From Merluccius polli (taxonomy: Eukaryota > Chordata > Actinopteri > Gadiformes > Merlucciidae), in NCBI GenBank assembly GCA_030340625.1, contig JAOPHQ010000598.1, positions 124,001 through 188,000 on the forward strand: DNA of 64,000 nt, written 5' to 3'. Positions within the stretch are counted from its first letter, which is position 1. Every line of letters starts with the position of its first letter. Below are positions 1 through 12,141 of this stretch, piece after piece. A program made the translations under genes and the position numbers. The notes beneath the pieces were generated by a model. The model searched no databases. It was given only the letters and a program-made list of their open reading frames with translations, and had not been told where the DNA came from.

Positions 1-155
1 CTCACACATACAACACAGACACACAGAGATACACACACACACACATTGTCTCACACATACAATACAGACACACACACATATAACACAGACACACACACAC
101 TGTCTCTCACACACACACACACACCGAACACACACACACACACCAAACACCTACG
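1..155. repeat. CA-rich low-complexity repeat
   Basis: Interrupted (CA)n with CAGA and CATA variants, running off the left edge of the window. Confidence 0.9.
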
Positions 156-481
156 CAACCACACTCCTTAGCCACTTCCCTCAGCGTTAGTGTATTAGCA
201 TTAGGTGAAGAGGAGACTTTACACAGATCTGTATCTCGCTACTTTTACAGGGTAGTCTCACGACATCCTCCTCCGGGCCTTGCAGACAAGGACACACTCC
301 CTCTAAACGAAAAAACCTAAGCTGTATGCAAGGATGGCAATAAAACACATTATTTGGCAGCATAAAGATGTCCCACTAGGTTCAGTCGTGCTAAAATATG
401 TCCAGCACTTTCACCGCAAGTGGAAGATTTTTGATGAGATTTTCATTTTCATCTCATAAGCCTCAAACGGAGAATATGGCG

Positions 482-506
482 TATATATATATATATATAT
501 ATATAT
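482..506. repeat. (TA)n microsatellite
   Basis: Pure TA dinucleotide run of about 25 bp. Confidence 0.9.
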
Positions 507-708
507 GGTCGTCCGTATTTAAATGCATGGTGAGGCACCCTGGCGGATGCTAATTGAATAGCGCTGCATGGGCTACCAGTGGTGCTGAAGGGTTCTAGCG
601 GGTGGGGTCGGAGGTCAGGCCACTAATAGGAGTGTTTGGGATATCTGCTGCCAGCAAGCAAAATGGAAAGTTGATTGATAGCTGTGTAGGGGCCTGAACA
701 GAGAAGGT

Positions 709-956
709 AGGTGTGTGTGTGTGCGTGTGTGTGTGTGTGTGTGCGCGCGCAGTGTGTGCGTGTCTCTGCTTGTGTGCGCGTGTGTGCGTGTATGTGTGTG
801 CGGACGCTTGTGAGTGCATATGTGTGCATGTGTGTACACATGTATGTTGATATGTGTGTGTACATCGATCTGTGTGTGTCTGTGTGTGCATCCATTTGTG
901 TGTGTATGTGTGTGTGTGTGTGTGTGTGTGAATCCGTGTGTGTGTGTGTGTGTGTT
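709..956. repeat. Cryptic (GT)n array
   Basis: About 250 bp of GT repeat with many GC, AT and CAT interruptions. Spurious open frames on both strands come from it. Confidence 0.9.
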
Positions 957-1389
957 AATGAAAGGAAAGGTGGGGGGGTGAGCCTCTACACCACGCTAGT
1001 GTCATATGAACGGCGCTCCAGAAATGACACTCTGACCACTCCAGTGCCCCCCCTGCCCTCTTAAAACCTCCGCCCCCCGCCATTACAGATCAATGAGACA
1101 TATGTCGGCGCGGCGCGGCCCGCCCTGTAATACAAGGCCCAAATATGTATTAGTTTACAGTAACATCATGTCCGCTCATTAGGCCCATCAATAGTATCAG
1201 CTGCCCCGCCGCAGATGGCCCAGAGTTGAGCTAATGCACGCTCTCGGTGTGTGTTTTTAGATATGGGTCGATACGCCGCCCATTTGATCCGAACCGAGGC
1301 CGGGATGATTAGAAGTAGATGATGCGCACGGTAATTGTGTTCAGTGCTAGGCAGTAATGGTGTCTATTTTCACTATGATCTCAATGCAT

Positions 1390-1390
<1 letters not shown>

Positions 1391-1426
<36 letters not shown>
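1391..1426. repeat. (CT)n tract forming the polypyrimidine tract of an lrba acceptor
   Basis: An uninterrupted CT run of 18 repeats ends two bases before the AG at 1427-1428. It occupies the place of the polypyrimidine tract of the exon starting at 1429, so its length could influence splicing. Confidence 0.85.
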
Positions 1427-1427
<1 letters not shown>

Positions 1428-1428
1428 G

Positions 1429-1490
1429 GCCTGGTGTGCATGAAGTCCAGCAGCTCCGTGGTGGAGCTGGTCATGCTGCTCTGCTCACAG
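1429..1490 (+). CDS. lrba: lrba coding exon (62 bp), followed by a GC donor
   Basis: This encodes 20 complete codons after a split one: LVCMKSSSSVVELVMLLCSQ. It opens with the last two bases of a codon, probably glycine (G|GC), and ends in phase 0. The acceptor is a CT-tract followed by CAG. The 3' end CAG|GCAAGT matches the consensus of rare GC-AG introns; no usable GT lies at the right phase nearby. The next exon continues with EWQNSIQKN, and the junction CSQ-EWQNSIQKNAGLAF is typical of LRBA/NBEA proteins, which supports the unusual boundary. The segment lies in the helical region ahead of the PH-BEACH module. LRBA is a cytosolic and endosomal scaffold involved in vesicle recycling, best known for rescuing CTLA4 from lysosomal degradation. 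Confidence 0.8.
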
Positions 1491-1529
1491 GCAAGTCTTC
1501 CCAGCATCTTCATCATTTCTTCACCTCCA

Positions 1530-1577
1530 CCTTCCCCCCCCCACCCCCCCCCCCCGTCCCCCCCCCACCGTCCCTCT

Positions 1578-1613
<36 letters not shown>

Positions 1614-1800
1614 TCCTCCCCTCTGATTTATCCCCCTCCGCCTCACCTTGAGTGCACTAAATCTGCCGTCTGCGCGCGGGAAAAAAAAAAAAAAAGGAAA
1701 GAAAAAAAAAAAAAAATTGTCCATCTAAGCACCTTATCTTCTCTCTCCCACCGCCGCGGGCCCTCGTTCCTCCCCCCCCCCCCCCCCCCCCCCCCCCCCC
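1530..1800. repeat. Poly-C / poly-A low-complexity cluster
   Basis: C-rich tracts (about 1535-1609), two A-runs (1681-1716) and a 29-nt C homopolymer (1772-1800) lie directly downstream of the GC donor. Confidence 0.9.
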
Positions 1801-2251
1801 GAAGCCGGGGATCCCGGCAGAGAAGGGCATCGCCGGATATTGGAGATATTGGCTGGTTGGGTCAAGGGTGGCCGACCTGTCCGTGTCACCTCTGACCCGG
1901 TGGCGCTGGCCGGTGGCCGGGGGCCAAAGCGATGAGAAGGGATAATGTCGATTTGATGTTGCGTCGCATTGATTTTTCTCCCCCCCCCCCCCCCCCCCCG
2001 GTCGCTCCTTTTGTTTGTTCGTGCTCCTAAAGGCTGTTTTTGTTGCCAAGTTTATTCGAGGGGGGGGGGGGGGGGGGGCAGGGTGGAGGATTCATGAATA
2101 CTTAATTCTTGGGATCGTAGGCAGGTGTGGGCGGACCACTGATGGGTCCGGGGGTCCGGGTGGTTACTCTGCATTAACACCAGAGCAGGCAGTTCATTAA
2201 CGTGTGTGCAGGCTGCAATGCTACATATGCCAAGCCAATGGTTGGGTAATA

Positions 2252-2253
<2 letters not shown>

Positions 2254-2293
<40 letters not shown>

Positions 2294-2300
2294 GCGTGCA
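2254..2300. repeat. (GT)n microsatellite
   Basis: GT repeat of about 47 bp with a GTGC end. Confidence 0.9.
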
Positions 2301-2621
2301 TCTTTTGTTCAGTAAACGCAGAATGCAAAGCACCTTCGTTTATAGTAGCGGTGCACACAAACGACGTCACTGACACACACACACACTCATGGGCCGTAGA
2401 CAAGGACAACAGATAATAACAGCACCCCCCTTGCCCCCTCCCCCCCCCCCCCCCGGCGTTGTTTGCCTTTAACTGTTTTAGGAGTCTGGTGAAAAACAAA
2501 GAGAGATCTGCGATACAGAACGCCATCTGATTAATGACGCCCCCGCTCCGCGAGCCACGCCAAACGCTTTTATTTTATCAGCTCCGTTTCCAAAAAAGAA
2601 ATGCTGTCTGTGCTTTAGCTT

Positions 2622-2840
2622 CCCCCCCCCCCCCCCCCCCCTCCCCTCATCCTCCTCCCCATTCTCCTCCTCCTCCCCCTTTCTTTCTCCTCACCCGCTA
2701 TTTACTTCTCATTATTCACTTTTCCTCTCTTCCACCGTGGTAATATAGTGAGATTACACACATCCGCTCGGGTGTCGGCGGCCCGGCAGCACAGAGATTT
2801 GGGGAGGGCGGGGGGGGAGGGGGGGGGGGGGGGGGGGGGG
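2622..2840. repeat. Poly-C, pyrimidine-rich and poly-G cluster
   Basis: A C run at 2622-2641 followed by a CTCC-rich stretch; unique sequence at about 2700-2790; then a G-rich run at 2801-2840. Confidence 0.85.
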
Positions 2841-3510
2841 TGTGGACCTGGCGCCCAGAGACCAAGGAGCTGGAGGGGAGTGGGAGCCGTAGAGAGGGGG
2901 GGGGAGAGAGAGGGAGCCAAAGAAGGGGGGAGAATGACAGCCTCTAATGCACCTATTTGTCATATCTGCCAGGGTGTTGTTTAATGCTAATCTAATCAAA
3001 GGCTGAATCTTAGTGGGATTGCCCCCGCCTGCACAGCACACGCCTCTCTCCCCACCTCCCTAACCCCCCCCCCCCCATCCCCCCCCCCCCCCCTCCCCCC
3101 TCCCCTCCATTGGTCCTCCTCAGCACCAGCTATTTCTTCCCTTGCGGGACCAAGCCAAACTACGCCCCCCCGCCCCCCCCGGCCCGCCCTCCACCCATTC
3201 CCCCTCTCCTCTTTCCACTGCTTCCTCTCGCGAGCTTCAGGTTAGCATTTCACCGATTGGCCGGCGCTGTGTTGATTGCTTCAATAAATCATCCAACCAG
3301 ATTCTCTCACAGCTGATGCAAATGTAATTTTATTGTTGTGTAGAGAGGACAGAGTGGGAGAGAGTGGGAGAGAGAGAGGGTGTGGGTGTGGGTGTGGGGG
3401 GGGGGGATAGGTAGAGTAGGGGGGGTGCGAGGTACGATCTACCTTTCACCAGGGAAATGAGGAAAACATTGGGAGACTTACCTCTGGGCTAAATTACATT
3501 GTATAATTAT

Positions 3511-3540
3511 GTGTGTGTTTGTGTGTGTGTGTGTGTGTGT

Positions 3541-3575
<35 letters not shown>

Positions 3576-3578
3576 CAC
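3511..3578. repeat. (GT)n-(AC)n imperfect inverted repeat
   Basis: A GT run with one TTTG interruption (3511-3540) is followed directly by an AC run with a matching CAAA interruption (3541-3578). The arms are near reverse complements, shifted by two bases, so the tract could fold into a hairpin of roughly 30 bp. Confidence 0.9.
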
Positions 3579-3732
3579 GTCATTCCTGCGTAAATGTGTG
3601 TCCTTCTCTTTCCCTCTCTTTTTGTGGGACACTGGAAAAAAAAAAAAAATCTGCCAGCGCCATGATTAATGACATTATTTAGCAAAGTTTGCTGCGGCCC
3701 CTGGCACAGGAAATGCTCACTCCTCCCACAGG

Positions 3733-3810
3733 AAGTGGCTCAGTGGTCGGCTTGTACTTCTTCTTTACCTACAAGACGGGAGGTGACGGCGTCGGGTTTG
3801 ATTGATTTTC
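3733..3810 (+). repeat. tRNA-derived SINE head (decayed)
   Basis: TGGCTCAGTGG resembles a Pol III A box. About 45 bases on, GGGTTTGATTG resembles a decayed B box (consensus GGTTCGANTCC). The stretch between contains ACCTACAAG...GGGAGGT, as in common teleost tRNA-like repeats. No tail or target duplication is identified, and a C-rich tract follows immediately. It could be chance similarity. Confidence 0.45.
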
Positions 3811-4405
3811 CTTACCCCCCACCCCCCCCCCCCACCCCCCCCCCTCACCCAAACCTCCCTCCCCCCCTCCCTCCCTCCCCCCCCCCCCCCCCCCCTCCTC
3901 CTCTCCGTTTCATCAAAGATGTCTCGAGATGTGCGATGCGATACCGCGCGCCGGGGTGAAAATGTTTCTAATTAATTTCCCACCCAGCGCCTCTCTCTCT
4001 GGAGATGGAGTAGGACCGGGGGGTCAGGGGGGGTCGGGCGGCTGGGGACCCCAGAGGAGTTTTTAATCAGGGCTCTTATGAATGTTGCATTGGCAGCCGC
4101 ATCAGGCCGGCATTCAGGGGGCCGTTGTAAACCGCCGTTTGATAGCGCCCGCGTTTCTAAACAACTGCCGCCGCGCTCCCAATTAAAGGGCCATTTTGTG
4201 GCAGGCATTAAGCGCCGCGTCGGGCGCATCTGAGTGGTATCGATCCGCCGCTCGGACCGCTGCATATACAAAGTCAGGATTAATGGTCCCATAGGTGGGC
4301 GGTCCCGTAGTGAGAGCGGTGTTTAATACAGTAGCCGACGCAGTCCCTTCAAGCGCCATTAAACGCCGTGAAAATAAGCACGTTGCCAAAAAGGGAAAGC
4401 AACAC

Positions 4406-4408
<3 letters not shown>

Positions 4409-4437
<29 letters not shown>
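4409..4437. repeat. (GT)n microsatellite
   Basis: GT run of about 29 bp. Confidence 0.9.
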
Positions 4438-4681
4438 CATGAACGGTCCGCGCGTCACTTTCTCTTTTTCTCCTCACGGACGGCGTTGTCGTTGTTTTTA
4501 CTCGCGCGTTAAGGAGGGGGTTACCATGGGAATGGGGAGGTTTTCGAGGGGAGTCGAGACTCGAGGTAAACGCGGTCTTGGATATCGCGTGTTATCCCCG
4601 AGTCCCGTCCGCTTCCTAGACAACCCGGGTCTAAAAAGGCCTCTGGAGCTGCAACAACCCTAATCTGCCCTGACAGGCAAC

Positions 4682-4722
4682 CTCTGTCTCTGTCTCTCGC
4701 TCTCTCTCTCTCTCTCTCTCCC
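4682..4722. repeat. (CT)n microsatellite
   Basis: CT-rich run with CTGT interruptions at its left edge. Confidence 0.85.
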
Positions 4723-5056
4723 TCTCCCCCACATTTTATTTCCCCCCCCCCGATAGTCATATTTACAGCCACCGTGTTTCCCGGGTGCACTCGGCGCCGC
4801 GACCGAAAAAACCCCAAATACAGGATGAATAAATAACGACGGCGGAATGAGATAAAAGAGCTTCACTCTTCCCTTTCTTCCACTCTTCGCTCGGACCGTC
4901 CGCCGCCCGCCGCCGCCATCAAAGCCGCGCCGGCCGAGGCCCACAAATCTCCGCGGCGGCCGCGTTCGTGTCCTGTAGATCAGCCGTTATTGTGGGCCCC
5001 CCTCTCTGTCAGTCCCATCCGTCTTCGCGCCATTCGTCAGAAACGCATCCTGTATG

Positions 5057-5058
<2 letters not shown>

Positions 5059-5100
<42 letters not shown>
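5059..5100. repeat. (GA)n microsatellite
   Basis: GA run of about 40 bp. Confidence 0.9.
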
Positions 5101-5101
<1 letters not shown>

Positions 5102-5567
5102 CGGAGAGGGAGGCGGTAACGGCGATGGCAGAGCGCTGATAAGAGGCACTTACTGAGGTCCGCGCGCGGGTGAAGAAGTGCGTGTCCGCGTAGAGGGGGG
5201 GATTATTTAGGTAGACGTCATGCGATCTCGGAGATTACGGTGAAAATGCTCGGCCCCCTTTATTATCATTATCTCTGTTGTGTGTGTGTTCAAGATTTGG
5301 AGACGTATTTGCTAATGTGTTGTTTTTTTTTTGTTTGTTTTTTGCATTCCCTTATTCCACGTAGTTTTCGTCATTTGTAATTCATCATGATGGCACAGCG
5401 TCAGAACGCCGGATTCGTTGACATCGGCCTCGGCTCCCCGAGTCTTTGACACAAGCGGGCGGCAGTGCTTATCGCTCCGCGTCCCGGTCCATTGACACCG
5501 GATAATGGATGTTCCAACAACATCAGCCGTTAATCCGCTAATCCACCCGCATCATCCACCGCTCGCG

Positions 5568-5731
<164 letters not shown>

Positions 5732-6531
5732 CGCCCTCCTGAAGTTTAACCTGTTTAACAGATGGACACTTCGGGTCCCCAGTCAATGAGTAGACAGAGA
5801 CTTGCCCCCCCCCCTTGCCCGCTCCCGACCCCGACCTCTGACCCCGCTGGAGCTGCAGAGTTTAACCCCCCCGGGCGCAGGGCTCGGAGGCCGGGCCTGC
5901 GTGTGTGTGCTTCTCGCCTCCCCCCCCTCGGCTGCCCCCCCCCACCCTCGATCAATAACCTGACCTGGGAACGCCGGGATGATCACATGGTGGCGGGCGC
6001 CGCGTCCCAGATGCTACGCCCGCCCCCCCCCCCCCCCCCCCCACCGCCTTAAACAACTTCACACTTATTGTCAGTATCTGCAGTTATTTGCGTTTAAGTA
6101 CCAACGCAGTCGTCACGTAGCTGTGGAGACTTTGAGTGACTTATTTGTATTATTTGATGACATATAGAGCGGTAAAGGCAATAAGACACAAAAACGTGTA
6201 TTGCTTTTCAACAGGCGTGAGATAAACGGCAATAAAGGGCACTGAGTACGATTTCCATTTTTTGAGATAAAAAAAAAAAATGGATAAAAAAAAAATGGCC
6301 AAGCAGCACCGTATTTTTTTTTTCTTTTTAAGAGGTATTTGATGGGTTGAGAGCGCGGCGTGAGTTTGCTGTATGAAACATTTTTTTTACACAGCGGAGC
6401 AAAGGTGAGGGAAGGGACCAGGAATGCGGTTTCGAAGCAGGGGACACCAAAAAAAAAAAAAAAGTTTCCCCCCAGAACTAGCCTCTCGAACCTCACAGCC
6501 AGAGCTACTTCCCACTGCGTAGCCAAACACA

Positions 6532-6625
6532 CACACACGCACTTAACACACATCCATCACATGCTCGCATGCACACGCCTAACACACGCGCACACACACA
6601 CGCGCGCACACACACACGCGCGCGT
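6532..6625. repeat. (CA)n/(CG)n mixed repeat
   Basis: CA repeat with CGCG interruptions, potentially Z-DNA forming. Confidence 0.85.
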
Positions 6626-7800
6626 TTTCAAGATCAATGCGAAACAAAGTGTTATTTTTCCCTCCCAGCCTCGCCGTAGCCCCCTTTTCCGCTTGGCCCC
6701 TCTGCTCCTCGCTACTCCTCACCTCTGCTCCTCGCTACTCCTCACCTCTCCTCTCTTCACCCTTTTCACCGATGCGGGGCCCTCCGTCTGCACAAGCCCC
6801 CCCCCCCCCCCCCCTCAGCCCCCCTTACGGTGGGGACAGGTGGATCGTATCACAGCCCTACCGAGTTCCCTTTTGGGAGCTTTGGGAAAACACGGCAACA
6901 CCAACTGGCACTTAATTCTGTCGGCTCCCCACCGGTGCCAGCTATGCAGCGAGGAGAGAGGAGCGGTAACGTTAAGGAGGTTTTGGTCAGGAGGAGGAGG
7001 AGGGGGGGGGGGGGGGGGGGGGTGGGGGGCTTCCCGACAGGAAGTGAGGTCTCGCTGCGAGGGGAGAATCGGCCGAGTGACTCTTAAAAAAAAAAAAATT
7101 TGAGTGGCTTTTAATTTGGCTCCCAACCGTTTTTTTTTTTTTTTAGTTCACTGTGAACCGAATCTGTGAACGAAGTGGCTAGGGACCCAGGGGCCCCCGA
7201 GTGGCATAAGCGGTCCGTTATTTATCCACGGACCGTAATAGTTTTTCCCCGGGTGTATGATTTTTCGTCTTGACAAGACGTCTCTCTGCTGCGGACGGGC
7301 ACTGTTCGTGTTTTCTTACCTGGCAGGTTCCCGGCTGCAAGGAATGCGGCCCTCTGTCTGTGCGCTCGCTATCCTGCTGATATAATGGGCTCGGCGCTCC
7401 TCCTCCATTTTAACTGTGCGTTGGGAATTTATGTTACTGTTTACCCCTCTTTCGGAATAGCGTGTCGCCAAAGTTATGTCCGCCATTTTGAGAAGAATAA
7501 TATTTAGTATGAATATAATACGATCATAAATATAACATGCGGTGTTATCTTTGTTAAGATATGTAGTCCGACTGGTAATTTGCGTGCATCTACCCCCCCC
7601 CCACCCCCCCCACCCCCCCCCCCCCCTCCCCCGCTGCCCCCCTGTAACGACTTCTTGAAATATTTTTTTAAATAATAGTTTTGAGGGTTATGGTTAGGCA
7701 ACCTTGATATCATAGCTGATATATAAGTTAAAGGTTGTTTAGATGTTCTTTTTTTCAGAAAATTGTGGGTTTACTACATTAATCTAATAAATATAGCTTT

Positions 7801-7821
7801 TATATATATATATATATATAT
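7801..7821. repeat. (TA)n microsatellite
   Basis: TA run of about 21 bp in an AT-rich region. Confidence 0.85.
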
Positions 7822-8377
7822 TATTTATACAATATATTTCTATATTTATTTAGACAATATAGGCTCTTTAAAACTATTTGGATAAAAATGTCACTTCCAG
7901 ACATTGCTAACCCCATAATTTAACAACTCTATTTGACCGACCTGAGCAGATTAAAATATGAATTGTAAAAGTATTTATCTCATTTATCTCATATTTCTAT
8001 GAAGAGAACAAGTTGTGTTATAGTTGTTCATAAAAAGACAATTATAGAGTTGTATTTTACTACAATTCGCTTCAAAACTACTTTTTTCAGTTAAATACAT
8101 TTCCTGCGAACTAGAAAATACTTTTACCTTTGTGCCCTTTTTTTTGTCTTTTTGAAGAAAATTGAATTAGTTTATTTGTAAAGGCTGCCAAGGCTCCCGT
8201 TTCACACCGCGTGTTATGTAGTGTATACTACTGATAGTGTCGAAATGAAAGACACTACACAGGGGAATTGGAAAAGACTCCAGTATAAATATTTGGATGT
8301 CAGGAAATATTCCCTTAGTTGTGATGTTGATCACATCACTTTGAGATGTAAGTTTTTCTATACCGAGATAACATCTG

Positions 8378-8380
<3 letters not shown>

Positions 8381-8412
<32 letters not shown>

Positions 8413-8422
8413 CCCCCCCCCC

Positions 8423-8465
<43 letters not shown>
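8381..8465. repeat. (CA)n array split by poly-C
   Basis: Two CA blocks separated by about 15 C residues (8411-8425). Confidence 0.9.
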
Positions 8466-8468
<3 letters not shown>

Positions 8469-8990
8469 ACGTCAGACGTCAGTGTTAAAATATTTCTGCT
8501 CCTACACTTTTTTTTTTCCCGACAGTTGGGAAGTGGCAGACGAGCTCATCACTCAACGTCAATTAATTAATGATAAACGACATTTCAATCCAATAAACTA
8601 AACGCAGTCGAACATTATCGGCTCCCATGTCCAAACCAATTTTTTAACCGACCGGATCACGAGTTTGGATACGTGTTATTTTGCAAGTTTTGATCGCAGA
8701 GATATTTAGCCTGCGATTCCCATGTTGGAGAACGTGTTTCCCCAGATTATTGTTGAACTGTTTACCGCCATTCCCCCCCCCACCCCCCCCCCCCCCCCTC
8801 ATTCCATGTCACCATGTAATTGAATTTAACGCCAGATCAAATGCCACGGCAGGTCTGGCGGTTGCCTGTCCCCTTCCTGTGTTTAAATAATAGATGGATG
8901 AATAAATAAAGAAGTACAAGACCCCGCGGTCGCCCTCGGATGTCGAGACTCCCGCGTAACTGGCGAGGCCGGTTGGCGAGCTTTGTCTCA

Positions 8991-9014
8991 TGGGGGGGGG
9001 GGGGGGGGGGGGGG
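8991..9014. repeat. Poly-G homopolymer
   Basis: Uninterrupted G run of about 24 nt. Confidence 0.9.
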
Positions 9015-9660
9015 AGAAACAGCCCGTTCCTTCAAAGCAAACAACAACCCGAAGGGACTGACGAGAACTGGCCACGTTTATTTTCCTAAGGGTCAAGACT
9101 TCAGTCGTCCGCGTTGGAAACGTCTCTCTCTCTCTTTTTTTCTCCCCCCCCTTGTTTTCTTTGTTGTGGCGAGCCTGCCTTGACGTTTGAAGGACTACTT
9201 TCTCGCAGAGGAAGTCTGTCTTCTGTCACTCGCGGCGCTGGCGGTATATTTAGATGTTGATTATGGATAATCAGCTGTAATGACGGAAGTGCGTGGCATA
9301 TGTGTTTAGACTCATCGCCGTCGCAGCGGAACGCAGCCCAAACAAAGGGCGAGCCTTGTGGACTCGGCTCCGTCCCGCGGCCCGGCGCGTCGGATTCGGC
9401 GGATCGACGCGCCATTACTCCTCGTTTACACACACGCACACTGTTTTGTACGGCCCCCGGATCGAAATCGATACGGCCGACGCGCAGTTTGACGACAAGA
9501 TTCGCGATCGGGACTAGGGGTGGGGGGGAAGGGGATGGGGATGGGGGCGGCGTTCGATCTCGCAGTGCCCTATCATCGCTTCTGGGAGGTCGGGTTAAAG
9601 GTGAGGGGTCACAAATGGCTGCTTGTATCCTCTCATCATCGGGAGGGGAGCTGCGGTCGC

Positions 9661-9682
9661 GCCCCCCCCCCCCCCCCCCCCC
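9661..9682. repeat. Poly-C homopolymer
   Basis: Uninterrupted C run of about 22 nt. Confidence 0.9.
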
Positions 9683-11310
9683 TTATCGCCGCCATAAAAG
9701 TCATGACACCGCTGACCAAATCCAATATCCTATCACTGAGCTGTCCCCGCGGCCCGCTGTCCGTCACCGCCGGGCCTTGTCCTGATGTCTCTGATCAGGG
9801 TCAACGCTTTTCTCTTTTAATTGAACTCCCCGACTCGGTCCATAATGACAACCATCCGTCTTGCTATCAACCCTTTGTCCGTTTTTTTTTTTTGTTTTTT
9901 TGCGGCCCATGCGACATGCCGACGACCTCTCGCGCGCTCGTTTCGGCGTTCAATTCCCCCGATCAAAGGCCTGATTGGTTTTCAGATGCAGCGTTTGAGT
10001 TTCTATTCCAGTAGATTATGTTTTATGTTTTTCAAACGTTCATTTGAAATGGCTTTTCGCGTGTCGTTGTTTTTCCTCAGAGCGCGGGGGCAAACGGCGT
10101 TGACCACCTTGCTTCTGGTTTGTGTTTACCGCTCGTTGTGGTCTGGCTGTGTGTGTGTGTCGGCGTCCAGACCCCTCCAGCCGCCCCCGCCGCCGGCCCT
10201 CCAGCTCCTCATGGTTAATGTCCTTCAACCTCCGCCGGGCCTCCGGGCCTCCTCCTCTGACACAACCCCCCCCCTCCCCACCAAGTCCTAACCCCGGCGG
10301 CGGCGGCGGTGGCCACAAAAAGGGCCCGCTCTGCCCAGTATTTAAAAGAGAAATAGAAATAAAACAACTTTATTTACACTCCCGAACCCCCCTTGACGTG
10401 TATTCCCCCCCCTCTCGGTTTGCCCGGGCTATTTCGAACGTATTGTAAACACGGTCAATGCCAATATTTCCTCCGCCGAGACAAAAAAAGCACTTCTGAA
10501 TTTGATTTTTGGTTGCGAGCTCGCTGCCACTGCGAGGAACCCTCGGTCTCAGACTGATGGTTCGCAGGCGATTTCTCTCTCTTTTTTTTGCGTGTATTTT
10601 TTTCTTTTCGCGAGGAGTGGTTTTCTGTTCGAACGTGATCCGTTCTGATGGTTTCACACGCGTCGGGGTTAAGGAGAAAAACCTGGAACGGGGGGGGTGA
10701 TAGGAATCGGCGGCGGCGGCGCATGCGTCGACGCGTGGGGATTGTGTACTGAGAAACGGCTGTAAACTGAGCTTTTCCTTCCTCCGCGCGACTCTCTCAT
10801 TCTTCCTGTGGGCTCGGGACGTTTTCGCTGAAAGGGCATAAACACAACTCGCCGCTCTCTTCTCCTCCGTCCCACCCCAGGACAACGGAGGAGGAGAGCA
10901 GAGTTCAGCGCACACTTTCCCACTCTTTTGCCTTCGTTTTGAACCCTCGGATTTTGAGTGTGTTAAAGTTAAAATGTGTCTGTGTGCCTTTTTTTTCCCC
11001 TTTTTTTTTATATTCACAAAAATAATAACTTTTATTACATGAACTCGATTCATATTAGGGGAAAAAAAAAAAGCCATGAAAGTTTTAGCTCATAAATGAT
11101 TTCAAGACGGCTATAACCGGGCAGCTGAAAGTCTGTGAACTTCGGATTGCGAGCGCATTTTTCCCCGACGTCCCGAGAGAGGAAGAAGGGGAAAAAGCAA
11201 ATGTGAAGTTCAGACAGGCCCGCGACCTTGTTGCTTTATTATTCTTTTGACGGTTGTGTCGAAGGTGTTGAAATATTGAACGCAACATGAGCGCCGATGG
11301 CCGTCGAGGT

Positions 11311-11357
11311 TCCTCCTCCTCCTCCGCCTCCTCCTCCTCCTCCTCCTCCTCCTCCTC
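11311..11357. repeat. (TCC)n trinucleotide repeat
   Basis: TCC repeats with one CGC interruption. Confidence 0.9.
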
Positions 11358-11546
11358 GCCGTGTCATAGCTGAGAATTTAAAGTCCAACACGGACCTTGT
11401 TTGAATTGTTTAAGCTGACACCTCCAAACCATAACTTTTCTCAAGGGGAAGAGGGGGTCTTAGCACGCTCACTTCAGGGTCGTGATGAATGCATCTGCGC
11501 TTAATCTCCATAGCATCTGAGTCCATAGCATGTGCACTCTGTAGCT

Positions 11547-11651
<105 letters not shown>

Positions 11652-12081
11652 TGTGTCTGCGGTCCGTGTGTGTGTGTGTGTAAGCGTGTGCTAGTTTTAA
11701 AATCAAACCCATTTAAATGAGTCATTAGACATAAGTCATCATGCTATAGCAGGATCAAGGTTCAACAACAAGCTTTTTTTACGTGAGCATTCGCTATTTA
11801 AGCTGACTGATGATCAACGGATCGGACCTACTGAGTGATATCCGCTCTTTTTTCCCTGTTCGGATTTTCTTATAACACTAAATCCGTTCGCTTAAAAGCT
11901 AATAAAGACAAATACCGTTTTTTTATTTTATTTTAAGAAATGTCTTGCTCTGTGCGTCTCTGTAACGGTGACCCATCTGTTTCCCAAGTTATAACTCCCT
12001 TTCTCTTTTGCATTTTTAGCTGCGCCATGTGTTAAATGCATTCACCGAGTATCACTTAACAAACTTTGGCACTGTACTTAC

Positions 12082-12083
<2 letters not shown>

Positions 12084-12121
<38 letters not shown>

Positions 12122-12136
12122 TGCGCGTGTGTGTGT
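12084..12136. repeat. (GT)n repeat abutting an lrba splice acceptor
   Basis: GT repeat with ATGT and GCGC interruptions ending four bases before the AG at 12140-12141. It replaces a conventional polypyrimidine tract. Confidence 0.9.
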
Positions 12137-12141
12137 CACAG

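Larger units (their letters stand above)
1..1428 (+). other. lrba: lrba intron (3' part), upstream of first visible exon
   Basis: No coding sequence is supported here. It holds CA-rich low-complexity DNA at the left edge, a short (TA)n at 482-506, about 250 bp of cryptic GT repeat at 709-956, and a non-repetitive island at about 970-1380. A (CT)n tract at 1391-1426 leads into the splice acceptor at 1427-1428. Long histidine/threonine or valine/cysteine reading frames are by-products of the CA/GT repeats. That this is lrba intron follows from the exon at 1429 beginning with a split codon. Confidence 0.75.

Noticed and set aside
6360..7103. 247-codon open frame
   Set aside because: It crosses poly-A, CA, C and G homopolymer tracts and has no domain-like content, splice context or start context. 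Chance in low-complexity DNA.
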